From Proteles cristata cristata (taxonomy: Eukaryota; Chordata; Mammalia; Carnivora; Hyaenidae): 64,000 nucleotides of DNA. Location of the stretch: assembly GCA_017311185.1 (NCBI GenBank), contig JAESUZ010003297.1, forward strand, positions 62,001 to 126,000. Direction: 5' to 3'. Positions within the stretch are counted from its first letter, which is position 1; the number at the start of each line of letters is the position of its first letter. This document shows positions 46,984-56,646 of this stretch, piece after piece. The notes under the pieces were generated by a model. That model searched no databases, was not told the DNA's origin, and was given only the letters and a program-made list of their open reading frames with translations. The position numbers were made by a program, and so were the translations under genes.

Positions 46984-47850
46984 ATGGGCAATGTGCAGGA
47001 GCGGCCCTCAGAAACTATCGACCGAGAGCGGAAACGCCTAGTGGAGACGCTGCAGGAGGACTCAGGGCTGCTGCTGGATGCACTGCTGGCGCGTGGCGTG
47101 CTCACTGGGCCCGAGTATGAGGCGTTGGACGCACTGCCTGATGCCGAGCGAAGGGTGCGTCGCCTGCTGCTCCTGGTGCAGAGCAAGGGAGAGGCCGCCT
47201 GCCAGGAGCTGCTGCACTGCGCCCAGCGTACTACGCGTGCACCAGACCCGGCCTGGGACTGGCGGCACGTGGGCACTGGTGAGCCCGCGAGGGGCGGGTC
47301 TTGGGCCAGAGCACGGGGCTTGGCGTGAAGGATAGAGTGGGGAGCAGAGTTGTAGATGGGCATGTGCCAAGGATACCGCCAAGGCCTTAAAATGAGATAC
47401 TCAGATATTCCCACCTCCATTCCAGGCTACCGGGAACGCAGCTACGACCCTCCATGCCCGGGCCACTGGACACCTGAGGCACCTGACTTGAGACCCAATT
47501 GCCCTGAACTGCCCAGAGCTTCAGAATGCGACGAGGTTGGGGTTCCCGGGGGCTCCGAGGCAGTGGAATCCGGAACCCGCGAGGAACTGGATCCAGAACT
47601 AGAAGCAGAGGTCTCAGAAGGGGCTGAGCCAGAGGCAGAACCCCAAATGGATTCGGAACCAGAGTCAGCACCTGATCTGGAGCCAGAACCTGAACCAGAG
47701 CCAGAGCCAGAGCCCGACTTCGAGGGGGGTGATGAGTCTGAAGGTGTGAGGCTACCCAAACCTGGTGTCGGATTGGCGGGAGGGTGGTCTCCTCCCCTCC
47801 CCCTGCAATGTGACTGACTAGTATTTTTCTCATCATCTCTAGATTCTTGA
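46984..47850 (+). CDS. NOL3: NOL3 (ARC), apoptosis repressor with CARD
   Basis: Coding exons 46984-47278, 47426-47743 and the 8-nt terminal piece 47843-47850 (AT TCT TGA); 206 aa against about 208 in human. The N-terminal CARD occupies about residues 5-92: [38 protein letters not shown] and [16 protein letters not shown]. Thr149 of the human protein is a CK2 site; the matching stretch here is [13 protein letters not shown]. The C-terminal third is a Pro/Glu repeat (PEPEPE, about 175-195) ending DESEDS. Known role: it binds death-receptor and mitochondrial pathway components (FADD, caspase-8, BAX) and blocks apoptosis in heart and skeletal muscle. The start is in a good Kozak context (ACCATGG). 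Poly(A) signal at 47966. Confidence 0.96.
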
Positions 47851-47965
47851 ATGCCAGAGTGCTGACAGGCTGCTCCGTGCCCAAAGCAGACAGGACCTGG
47901 GATCCTGCTATGGCATTGGGGAGGATGTCACCAAGTCTCCACCTGACCCAGTACCACTGGAAGTG

Positions 47966-47971
47966 AATAAA
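47966..47971 (+). terminator. NOL3: NOL3 polyadenylation signal AATAAA
   Basis: Canonical hexamer 116 bp after the NOL3 stop codon, followed by a GT-rich stretch. Confidence 0.8.
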
Positions 47972-48417
47972 CTCTGGAGGGTTACCTTGGCCCCTCTCTG
48001 TGACTCTGACTTTTTGCCCAGGAACTAGGGTGCAGATCCATGCCCCTAAGTCTCAGCAACCTGGGCAGCCCTGTGCCCCACTGCCTAGTCCTTAGCCCCA
48101 TTTCACCCTCAGTAGCCCAAGCTGCACTCCCCCGGAGCCCTCAGTTCCAGGCCTCCCGTGGGAAAGGGCCATACCCCTGGGCCCTACCCTACAGCCCCTT
48201 TCCCCTCATGAACCAGTGGAGGGGGGGTGTTGCTGTGTAGTCACCAGTCCCATTTCTCCATTTCTGGGAAACTGTGGGCTTCCAGAGAGCCAGGGAAGGG
48301 AGATTTCTCTCTACTTGGACAGGCTAGAGATCACAGCCCTGGGAAGTGAGATTAGGAGAGAGGAAGAAGCAGGGATCTTGGGTAGACAGAGCCCACACAC
48401 TTCATTGTAATTGTTGT

Positions 48418-48423
48418 TTTAAT
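48418..48423 (-). terminator. MATCAP1: Candidate MATCAP1 polyadenylation signal (ATTAAA)
   Basis: ATTAAA on the minus strand about 1.15 kb below the MATCAP1 stop. No AATAAA was seen on that strand in between. It would leave NOL3 and MATCAP1 convergent, about 450 bp apart. Confidence 0.4.
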
Positions 48424-48429
48424 TGTCTG

Positions 48430-48530
48430 GCTTCTCTCTGGACTGGGAGCTCTGTGAGGGTTCTGACCAGTAACTGGCATACAGAAGGTGATCTACACAT
48501 ATTCACTGACTAAACGAATAAGGACTTTCC
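48430..48530 (+). repeat. L2 3'-end fragment
   Basis: Contains the L2 tail pattern 'gggagctctgtgagggttct' and 'aactggcatacagaaggtg' leading to an AT-rich end. It lies at the presumed end of MATCAP1. Confidence 0.5.
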
Positions 48531-49570
48531 AACTGCATTTCTGAGTTTTCCAGATGGGAAATCCCAGGGCAAGGGTGGGAGTGAGAATGGGTCAATGTCA
48601 CACAGTTGAGTCTGAGGTAAAAGTGGAAGCAACAACCACCTCTACACCTCTCCTGGTCCAGGAGGGACTCAGACTTAGGACGATAGCTAGGGGCTTGCCC
48701 CTCAGGCAGAGTGTGACTGCTGCCAGGCAATGCCACCCTCTGCCAGAGGCCAGCTGTGAGGGTATGGGCAAAGACAGGAATAGCACAGGCCAACGGAGGG
48801 GGTTAGGGGCAGGGCCAGGTAAGCTCTTGGGCTTGACTCACAAGCCCTGAAGGCCTGGGTGGGGGGGTGATGAGAGTGGGGCTAGGAACAGTTGGTGCCT
48901 TCCAGAGGAGCTCTGTTCCCTCCACCAACCCTTCAGAAGCTGCTGCCTCCCAGGACCCAGGGTGCAGAGCACATAAATAGGGAATAAATACATGACCAGT
49001 GGGAGAGGCAAAATGCTGGAAAGCACACCCCAGCCCAGCTGGGTCTCTACCACCAGGACCCCTGCCCTTTGAGTCTGTGTGAAAGCCAGGCCCTCAGGCT
49101 GAGGCTGTCACCCCAGGAGAAGGGAGATCCCCACCAGGACCCAGTGAGAGGTAGACAGCATGAAAGCTGAAGGAGCACCAAGGGGCCAGGTGGGGGAAGG
49201 GAGAGACTGGAGTATGCAGACACCCAAAGCCATCTCATGCAAGAACAAGTTTCTACTCCCAAACCACCCCCCATCCCCATCATGCTCAGCTTCCCTCCTG
49301 CCCTCAGGCTTCCCTACTGCTCAAGAGAGAGCTAGAGGTAGGAGGGCAGACTCAGTTTGCCTGACATGCTGCTGCTGGTCCCTAGGCCCCAGTGAGGCTA
49401 GCAAGGGGCACAAACCCTCTGATGCCACTCCTACCTCCTGGGATGCTCCTGCCCTCCCAGTTCCCCAAGAAACACCTAGGCCATGGAAGCAAAGAGCAGC
49501 CAGCTTCATATTTGGGGGGCTGATCTGGAGCCTTCTGTCCAGGGCCTCTGCCTATAGCCCTTAACCAGCA

Positions 49571-52500
49571 TCAGTCAGGCAACAGGCGGCCCAGTTCAGC
49601 TTCATCCAGCCGGTTGGTGGCCATGATGTGCTCCAGCTGCTGCCGGTAGCGTGCCAAGTCCTGCATGAAGTGGGGCACCCGGGTATTGTCCAGCACCCCA
49701 TGGGGCCGCAGGTGGTCTACATCCTCATAGGATACCTGCAGGAAGGAAGCTGAGCCTCAGTGGTAGCCAGAGTGACATGGCTTTCAGGTAGCGGGTCCTA
49801 GCTCTCTACAAATGGCTCATTGCCCTCTGCTTCTGGAATGCCTCTCTCTCCCCTCTGGATCCACTCCCAAAGTTATATACCCTGAGGCTCAGTGCTGGGT
49901 ATGTTTGTCTCTCTCCCAATACTTTGTACCATCTGGGCCCCACAGCCCCACTCTTGTCTCCAGCCCAGCTTCTCCCCTCATCTACAAACCCAGGTATCAA
50001 GCTGCCTCAGACACCTCAGACCCCACACCCAATGCTGAACTCCTGGGTGCCAGCTTATGCCAGCTCCACCTTCCACAAAGTTCTCTCGGTCAGCTCAAGG
50101 GAAGGGACCTGGAATACGTCACCCTCCAACTCAGGGTAGTCTTTGAGTTAGAGGGATTCCATTCTCTGAAGAGCTCTCCCTAGCTTGTTCCTCCGTCTGC
50201 ATGGCTAGTGTCCGGTTAGGCCAAACCACCATCAGTTCTTCAGGAGTGATTGGATAGGCGGCTTCCTCCTCCCCCTACACTCCTTAGGCTTCTCTCTCCA
50301 ATCCACCTCCCATCTAACATCCACACAGAGCCTTCTAAAGTAAAAGTGACATTTCTCTGCTTAAAGCCCTACTGATTCCCCATTGTTTCAGATGGAAGTC
50401 CATCTTCCTCAGCCTGCCACAGAAACTCAGAGCCAGAGACTTCTCCAGTCCCCTTCCCCAGACCTTCCTGACTGCTCCCCTAGCCTGAATGCTCACCTCC
50501 TTTGAGATGCAGCATCTACACACACACCTGAAGTTTAGGCCAAGTACCTACTTTTGGCTGCCAGGTTGTCACTTCTTTTGTTCACCTCCACCCAGGTCCC
50601 CCCACCAGAGAAGCTTGGCACCGAGTCCTCAGTCGAGGACCCAACAGAGGCCCAGGGAACAATGCAGTGACAAGGAGCGCTGGCTGGGCTCTCTAGAGGT
50701 CCGTGGCCCCTCACCTTGCCCAGTGAAGTCAGCAGTGGGAAATCGATGGTCTGGCGGTGCCTCAGAATGCGCACGATGCCATCCAGGTACACCTGATCCT
50801 TGCTGAAGCAGCCTGTGGGCAAGGGAGGGCTGTAAGCCCCTGGGCCGGAAGCCCACCCTCCTTGCCCCTGCTCAAGGCACTGCCCCCCACCCGGCACCCC
50901 CGGCCTCCTTCAGGAACCCCCAACGCGGCGCGGGCGCCCACCGGGCAGCGAGGTGTCAGTCTGCCCACGCTTGGCGCGCACGCAGTACTCCCAGCGCACA
51001 TCAGCATCCTGTACATAGCGCGCCAGGTCCTGGAAGAGCTGGCGGAAGGACATGCGTGAGGCGCGGTGGATGGTGTAGTAGAGCAGAGCTGCACGCCACA
51101 GAAAGGGCTGCTTGCGGAAGAGCACGCTGTGCAGGCTGGCCAGACCCTCCTCCGTGGGGTTCGCTGGCCGCAGACCATACTGCTGGCGGCCCTCAGCGCT
51201 GTGCCATGGCTGCCGGGCGTTGTTCACTCCCCGCAGGTAGTGAGTGCCTGCAGGGAAGGCGAGGGGAAGGCAGTATTGGGTGGGACATCCAGGGGACCAA
51301 CCTGTGTCCTGCTACATCCTGCAAGACCTCTAGCCAGTGATGGTGACTCACATATACTCCAGCTCCTAAACTCAGGCTCTCAAGCAAGTTCTCCCTATCC
51401 CCATTCCCTGCCCCAGACAAATGCATAATCACCCAACCCCAGGCAGCGGGAAGACCCTCCTCAGGTGAACTTGCACCCAAAGACTCAGTCCCACACACAA
51501 GAATCCTCCCCACCCATCCAGGGCTACACACACAAACAACTCTCCCAAACTCACACTGCCTCCCCATGCTCCCCACCCCCCACCAGAAAGGAGCAGGAAC
51601 TCCCAACACCCCCCACTCCAGGCCCCACACCCTGCATGCCCATGTCATGTTGAAAGTCATGCTGATGACCCCAGTGAAAAACACCTTTTGCCCAGAGCTA
51701 CAGGATTCTTGATGAGGAGACACAGACAGAAAGGAATGGTAATTAGTGTCCCATGCTCTCCATTTCAGCTCAGCCTATCTCCTCCTAAAACCCGACTTTG
51801 TGTCCTCAACCAATTCCATTCCTAGGATCTGGCCTTCCACCCACCCTGGAGGGCCTCCGTGTTGGCTGGGCTAGTGGGACCCTCAGGGCACTCCCTCTGG
51901 CCTGTCCAGGCCTCAGCAACCTTGTCCCCACTGTCAAGGGAAATCAGAGAGAAAGCAGAGGGATAAAAGATACCCAAAGGGAGCAAGAGATGAGGGTGAG
52001 CCCAGAGAGTGGGCAGGCATGTTCTGGCCTACCTCTGTGAGCCAGAGGGAGTAGGTAGCTGCTCACGAAGGGAAAGGGCCCGTCCTCCGGAAGGAAGGGG
52101 AAGAAAGAGAGGGGGTGGGGTTACTGGGGCCCCTCACTGCCCCCTACCCCATCCCAGCGCCCTCTCATCCTACCCACCCACCCACCTACCCATACCCTGA
52201 CCTATCTCGTGCCGCAGCATGCCCTCCAACCAATACTGGCGGGCTCCGGTCAGGTTGATGGCCAACGTTGGTCGGCTGTTCTCCACCATCATCACTGCCT
52301 GGGACAGCAGGTTCTCACTCAGCTGCACAACAACCTGCAGGTGGTAGTGACCTAAGCCATGGCTACCAGCCCTGAGGCCAGTATGCAGGTGGGCATGCTG
52401 AGGCCAAAGGACAGTGAGGCCACACACCTGGCCAGGGCACCCAGCCTTTACCACCTTTGCTCAGAGCCAGCTCTCACTTTACTGGGGCAGGGGGAGGGGC

Positions 52501-53416
52501 TTGGCTGGGGTCACTAGCTGGCCAGGTGTGGAGCTGGGCCTGGTTTCGCCCACTCAGCAGCCTGGTTTGGGACACAAAGGGGCCTGGGAGACAGGGCTAG
52601 CTCACCTCCCCAACACAGCCCTCCTTCTGCATGTATTTGCGCACAATGGACCAGATCTGGCACTTGGTCAGCAGCTGGCCTCCAGTTGCAGCTTCAAAGT
52701 GTTCATAGGTACCAAACTTCTCCAGGACAGCTTCAATGATGCCAACTGCCTGCACAAAGGGTTGCAATGGCTGGTCAGACCAGGCCTCTTGGGTGGTCAG
52801 GGCCAGGGTGAGGTGGGCAGGCTAGACTGACCTGATGGATGAACTGTCCAGAAGCCTCACAGTACTTCTCCAGCACAGCCGTGGGCATAGGCTCCTGGTA
52901 TTCGAACTGTGGGTTGTAGGTGTAGTGGGACTGGAAGAACTTGTCCCGCTCACGGTCCATGTTAGTTGGCCGCAAGGCCACCAACATGCAAGGGCTCTTG
53001 CTGGCACCACGGCCTGCATCCTTTCGACTCTTAGCAATATGAGGAAGGGAGGCTGCAGACCTCAGTGTGCCCCCACCTGGGTCCCGGCCCCGTGGTGCAG
53101 GTGGGGCCCGACCCTGGGTGCCACTCCCCCGCCGGCCAGTAGTATTTACAGTATAGGTGCTCTCACTGCGACGCATGTGGCCACGGTGGCCCAAGTGCAG
53201 CTCTGAGAAGCGCTGCAGCTCAGGATGGGGCCGCAGGGCTGAGGGGACTGACAGAGCCAGGGGCAAGGCCAAGGGCAAGGCCAGGGACCGAGGCCAGGGG
53301 TACAGCAGTGTCCCATCTCGGACTGAGGGCTTCAGCCTATGGCCCAAGGATGAGGGACTGGCTGGTGGGCTTGGGGGTGCCTGCTCATACACCTGAGCCC
53401 CTGAGTCCAGCACCAT
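49571..53416 (-). CDS. MATCAP1: MATCAP1 (KIAA0895L), microtubule-associated tyrosine carboxypeptidase
   Basis: Coding exons in transcript order: 53416-52832, 52749-52606, 52334-52202, 51247-50942, 50812-50715, 49735-49571 (TGA); 476 aa against 471 in human, with phases consistent. The start MVLDSGAQVYEQAPPSP uses the ATG at 53414-53416; the exon continues upstream to an acceptor (edge 53472), so there is a non-coding 5' exon. Residues 1-130 are low-complexity, with an SLALPLALPLALSV repeat. The rest is the conserved metalloprotease domain (formerly DUF1704), starting near SPCMLVALRPTNMDRERDKF. The zinc/catalytic motif HEIGTH (HExxxH) is at H285-E286-H290 and is split by an intron inside Gly288. 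Known reaction: removal of the C-terminal tyrosine of alpha-tubulin on microtubules. Motif and fold residues look intact, so the enzyme is predicted active. Confidence 0.95.
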
Positions 53417-53879
53417 TCTGTCTTGGGGGTCACATCCAGCCGAGTCACTCCAACTCCCCACACTGTCGACTTCTGGGGACAAAGAAGGGCATATGGAGGC
53501 CAGTATGAGTGGTTGTGGCCTGAGAATCAGCAGACCTGTGCTGCATACTGCCCATGCTGAGTGCTTAGTGGGCTCAGGGTCTTGCCACCAGGAGTCTGGG
53601 TGGCTACCCCCTCCCTCACCCCCATCCCAGTGTCCATGCCTTCCAGCAGGCTCACCTAAGGAAGCTGGGCTGGGGGGAAGGCAGGAGGCAGAATTTATAC
53701 ACCCACCTAGATGGTGGTCACTGGAACCCCCTTAGCTTATGAGCTGCTGAGAACAAGGCCTGAGCCCCTACTCGTGGTTTTAACTCCTGCACTCAACACC
53801 CACCCAAGCTGGGAGCTAGGACAATATAGCCTCAGCTGCTGGGATGATGGATGAGGGGCTCTCACCACCTTCTACCTGC

Positions 53880-54110
53880 CTTCCATCTATGGCCTTTTCT
53901 CAGTCTCATCCCTCCCCTCCCACCTGGCTCCACCACTTCCTCCAGCCCAGCTGGCCTCAGTCACAGTTTGGATGCCTGCCTGCTCCTTGCTTATATTAGT
54001 CCCTCCACCTGGAATGCTCTCTTTCCTCTGGGTTATCTGTTCAAATCCAAATTAGAATTAGCTTTTGGGGAGCAGAGGGAGACTTTAGCAAACTCAAGCC
54101 AGTACCCAGT
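53880..54110 (+). repeat. L2-like fragment
   Basis: Pyrimidine-rich sequence with the L2 3'-end pattern 'ccacctggaatgctctcttt' followed by 'ctgttcaaatccaaat'. Diverged. Confidence 0.5.
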
Positions 54111-54369
54111 CTGTCTCCTCTTAGAGGCCTCTTTCTAGTGGTCATCCAAGACCAGTGCTGGGACTTCTGACTGTGCTAGGGCTCAGAACAATCCAGTCTC
54201 TCCCTGAAAGTGTGACTGAACTCCCTCGCCTGTTCAGGAACAGAATTCAAGCATTTCTCGGACACCGTCAATCTCTTCCCCCCTACTGGATTCTTTCCAT
54301 CAGCATAAACACATGCTGTTATTTCTGTCTTTAAAAATCAAAAGCAAACCCTCACTTGACCCCACACTC

Positions 54370-55190
54370 TCCCAGCCCTAATGCATCTCCTTCCAGCTGC
54401 GCCTTATTGCAGCACAACACCCCAAGTCATCTGCATGCAGTCTCTGACTCCTTTCCTGTTTTCTCTTACGTTTCACTCCCCACCCTCCATTGAAACTGAT
54501 CTGACCAAGGTCATCAATGATCACATATTGATCAGCGCACTTGACATAATTAATCATTTCATCTTGGAAACATGTTCTCTACTTGGCTTCCCAAATACAC
54601 TGAAACATATTCTCCTACCTCACTGGCTGTTCGTTCTTCGTCTTCCTTGCTGTTATTCCTATCTTCCTGATCTCTTAATGTTGTAATGCCTCAGGGCTTG
54701 GAAACTTCTATGAAAACTTCTCTCTTCTCCATTTATGCTTACTCTCAAGGGTGATCTCATTCACTTTCATGGTTTCAAAAACATCAGCCTAAACTTCTAT
54801 AAACTTCATACTGACGTTGCCAGTTCTCAAGTCAAAATCTTTACTTGAATGTACAACAGGCATCTCAAACTGAACATGTCCCCTGTCTGGAACGCTTCCC
54901 CCTCATATAACTACAGGGCACATTCTCCTACTCTCTTCAGATCTCTGCACAAATATGTTGTTAGGCAAGTCTCCCTAACTCTGTCTGTAAAATAGTAAAC
55001 CTCTTCTTCCCTCTCCACCACAATCTTCACTTTCCCCTATTATTTTCTGAAGCAGTTGTCACCATCTGAAGTATAGTATATGTCATTATTAGTTATTTCC
55101 CTTCTCCTTTCGAATGTTCACGGCTGTGTCCTCAGAACCCAGAATAGTATCTGACCCAGACCAGTTACTCAATAAACGAGAGGAACCCAA
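54370..55190 (+). mobile_element. Decayed L2 LINE fragment with reverse-transcriptase remains
   Basis: A translated stretch (about 54500-54690) reads DLTKVINDHILISALDIINH and then LLGFPNTLKHILLPHWLF, which I match to the L2 reverse-transcriptase core (family pattern: TKV.NDLL, LDLSAAFDTVDH, LGF..T.L.W). It is followed by a 'cctcagggcttgg' remnant of the PQG block and typical L2 3' text up to an AATAAAC. It is broken by stops and is inactive. Confidence 0.65.
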
Positions 55191-55309
55191 GAGCTCTTCT
55201 CCTTTGTGGAACTGGAATAATTCCTTCCACATACTTCGTTTCCTTATAGAGATCTGATCCCCCAGCCCTACCTCCCTCCATTCTGTTTAGTGACCAGATG
55301 TTTGAAAAT

Positions 55310-55750
55310 TTCAGGCATCAGGCTTCACTCTTCTCAACTAATTGTACACTTTTCTGGACTCCTCACTGGTCTCTAGGCCTCTACCTGGATCAGTTCCTTT
55401 CATCTCCCCCATACATTCTTTCATTCGACCTAGCTCTTCGCAATTACCAAGAAGATGCCTGCTTTTTTCATGTCTCAGTTCTTCTGCCAAGAATGCCCTC
55501 CCAATGTCTCTTTGTAGCAAACTCCTAACCATTCCTCAGGGTTCGGTTTAGGCCTCACCTCCTCCGGGAAGCCTTCCTGACGTCTTGGAAGCTCCCAGTG
55601 TCTAGACGGCTTCTTTGCCACACTAAGCTGTCACCGTCGGAGCCTACGTCTGTGTCCCCCCACCTCCTCCTTAGCTCCCTGAGGGCAGAGATGGGTCTTA
55701 TTGACCCCCATGTCCCAAGCACCTAGCACTACATGCAGAATGAATGAAAG
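55310..55750 (+). repeat. L2 3' end
   Basis: Contains 'aatgccctcccaatgtctct', 'tcctccgggaagccttcctg', 'tccctgagggcagagatggg' and 'aagcacctagcactac', ending in aatgaatgaa, the usual L2 tail order. Confidence 0.65.
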
Positions 55751-55814
55751 ATGGCTGGGGAGGGGCCCAGACAGAAGGCGGAGTCCAGTGACAAATGAGA
55801 GGGTGTGGCCTGCA

Positions 55815-56104
55815 CCAATAAAAAACCTCCGGGAAAGAGTGACGTGGAAGAGGAGCCAATAGGGACGGAGAGATGGAGGAGGGGCGTGACCCGCAGCCAA
55901 TAAGTGGCGGAAGATGGGGCAAAGGGCGTGGCCAATCGAGGGCGGAGCCAGAGGACAATGGAGTGGGGGTTCCCGGTCAGATGAGTAGGGGTCGAGTCGC
56001 AAGGCTTCGCGGCCTCTCGGGGGTGGGGGGTTCCGTCCGCGTACCGCGCCCCCACCTGTTCGCTCCTTTTCTCGCCACCGCCGTTCCGGCTCCGTAACAC
56101 CAAT
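55815..56104. promoter_or_regulatory. MATCAP1: MATCAP1 upstream CpG promoter region with CCAAT-box array
   Basis: Five CCAAT pentamers on the plus strand at 55815, 55856, 55897, 55932 and 56100. The first four are 41, 41 and 35 bp apart. GC boxes and GGGCGTG elements lie between them. On the minus strand a donor (gaacag|gtgggg, exon edge 56056) suggests MATCAP1's non-coding exon 1 is near 56.06-56.15 kb. NF-Y can act in either orientation. The start site is not determined. Confidence 0.5.
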
Positions 56105-56572
56105 CGCCAGTCGCCCAGCCCGCGGGAGCCGACGCTGGCGACGCACGCACTTGGGCGCGCGCACGCTCACACGAAGGCGCGCGTATTCGCGTCAATCTCG
56201 GCGGGCGGCGGCGGGCACGGGAGAACACCGCTTGGGGTGGGACCCGGCAAAGCAGAGGGGGCGGTGTCCGCCACCAGGTCACGCCCCTGGGCGCGGCGTT
56301 GTCTTAAACCCGCCCGGTCCACGAGGGCCTGGGCAGAGATCAGGGCTTCAAGTGCTACACAGCCTTCCGAGCCAGGGCCGGGAGACAGGAGCTCACTGCG
56401 CAGGCGCGGGTAAGTGGGTCTGCAGTCCGCGTACAGCGGCAGAAGCTCCCGTACTTGAGAATGCAGTCCACACAGGGCTGATGCCCGCACAGGTGAGGTG
56501 AAGCCCATATCAGGACTGGAGCCAGAATACCTTAGGCGTTTCACTGAACGTGGACCCCCTAATCTTCACACT

Positions 56573-56578
56573 TTTATT
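56573..56578 (-). terminator. EXOC3L1: EXOC3L1 polyadenylation signal AATAAA
   Basis: AATAAA on the minus strand about 70 bp past the EXOC3L1 stop, giving a very short 3' UTR. Confidence 0.75.
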
Positions 56579-56646
56579 TCATCCCCCTTCCCCAATACAT
56601 AATTCAGGCGACGGGGCAGTGGCTGTATTCCGAGGGTAGCCTGGCG

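Noticed and set aside
55631..56170. 179-codon minus-strand open frame upstream of MATCAP1
   Set aside because: It runs from the CpG promoter into an L2 repeat and its product resembles no known protein.
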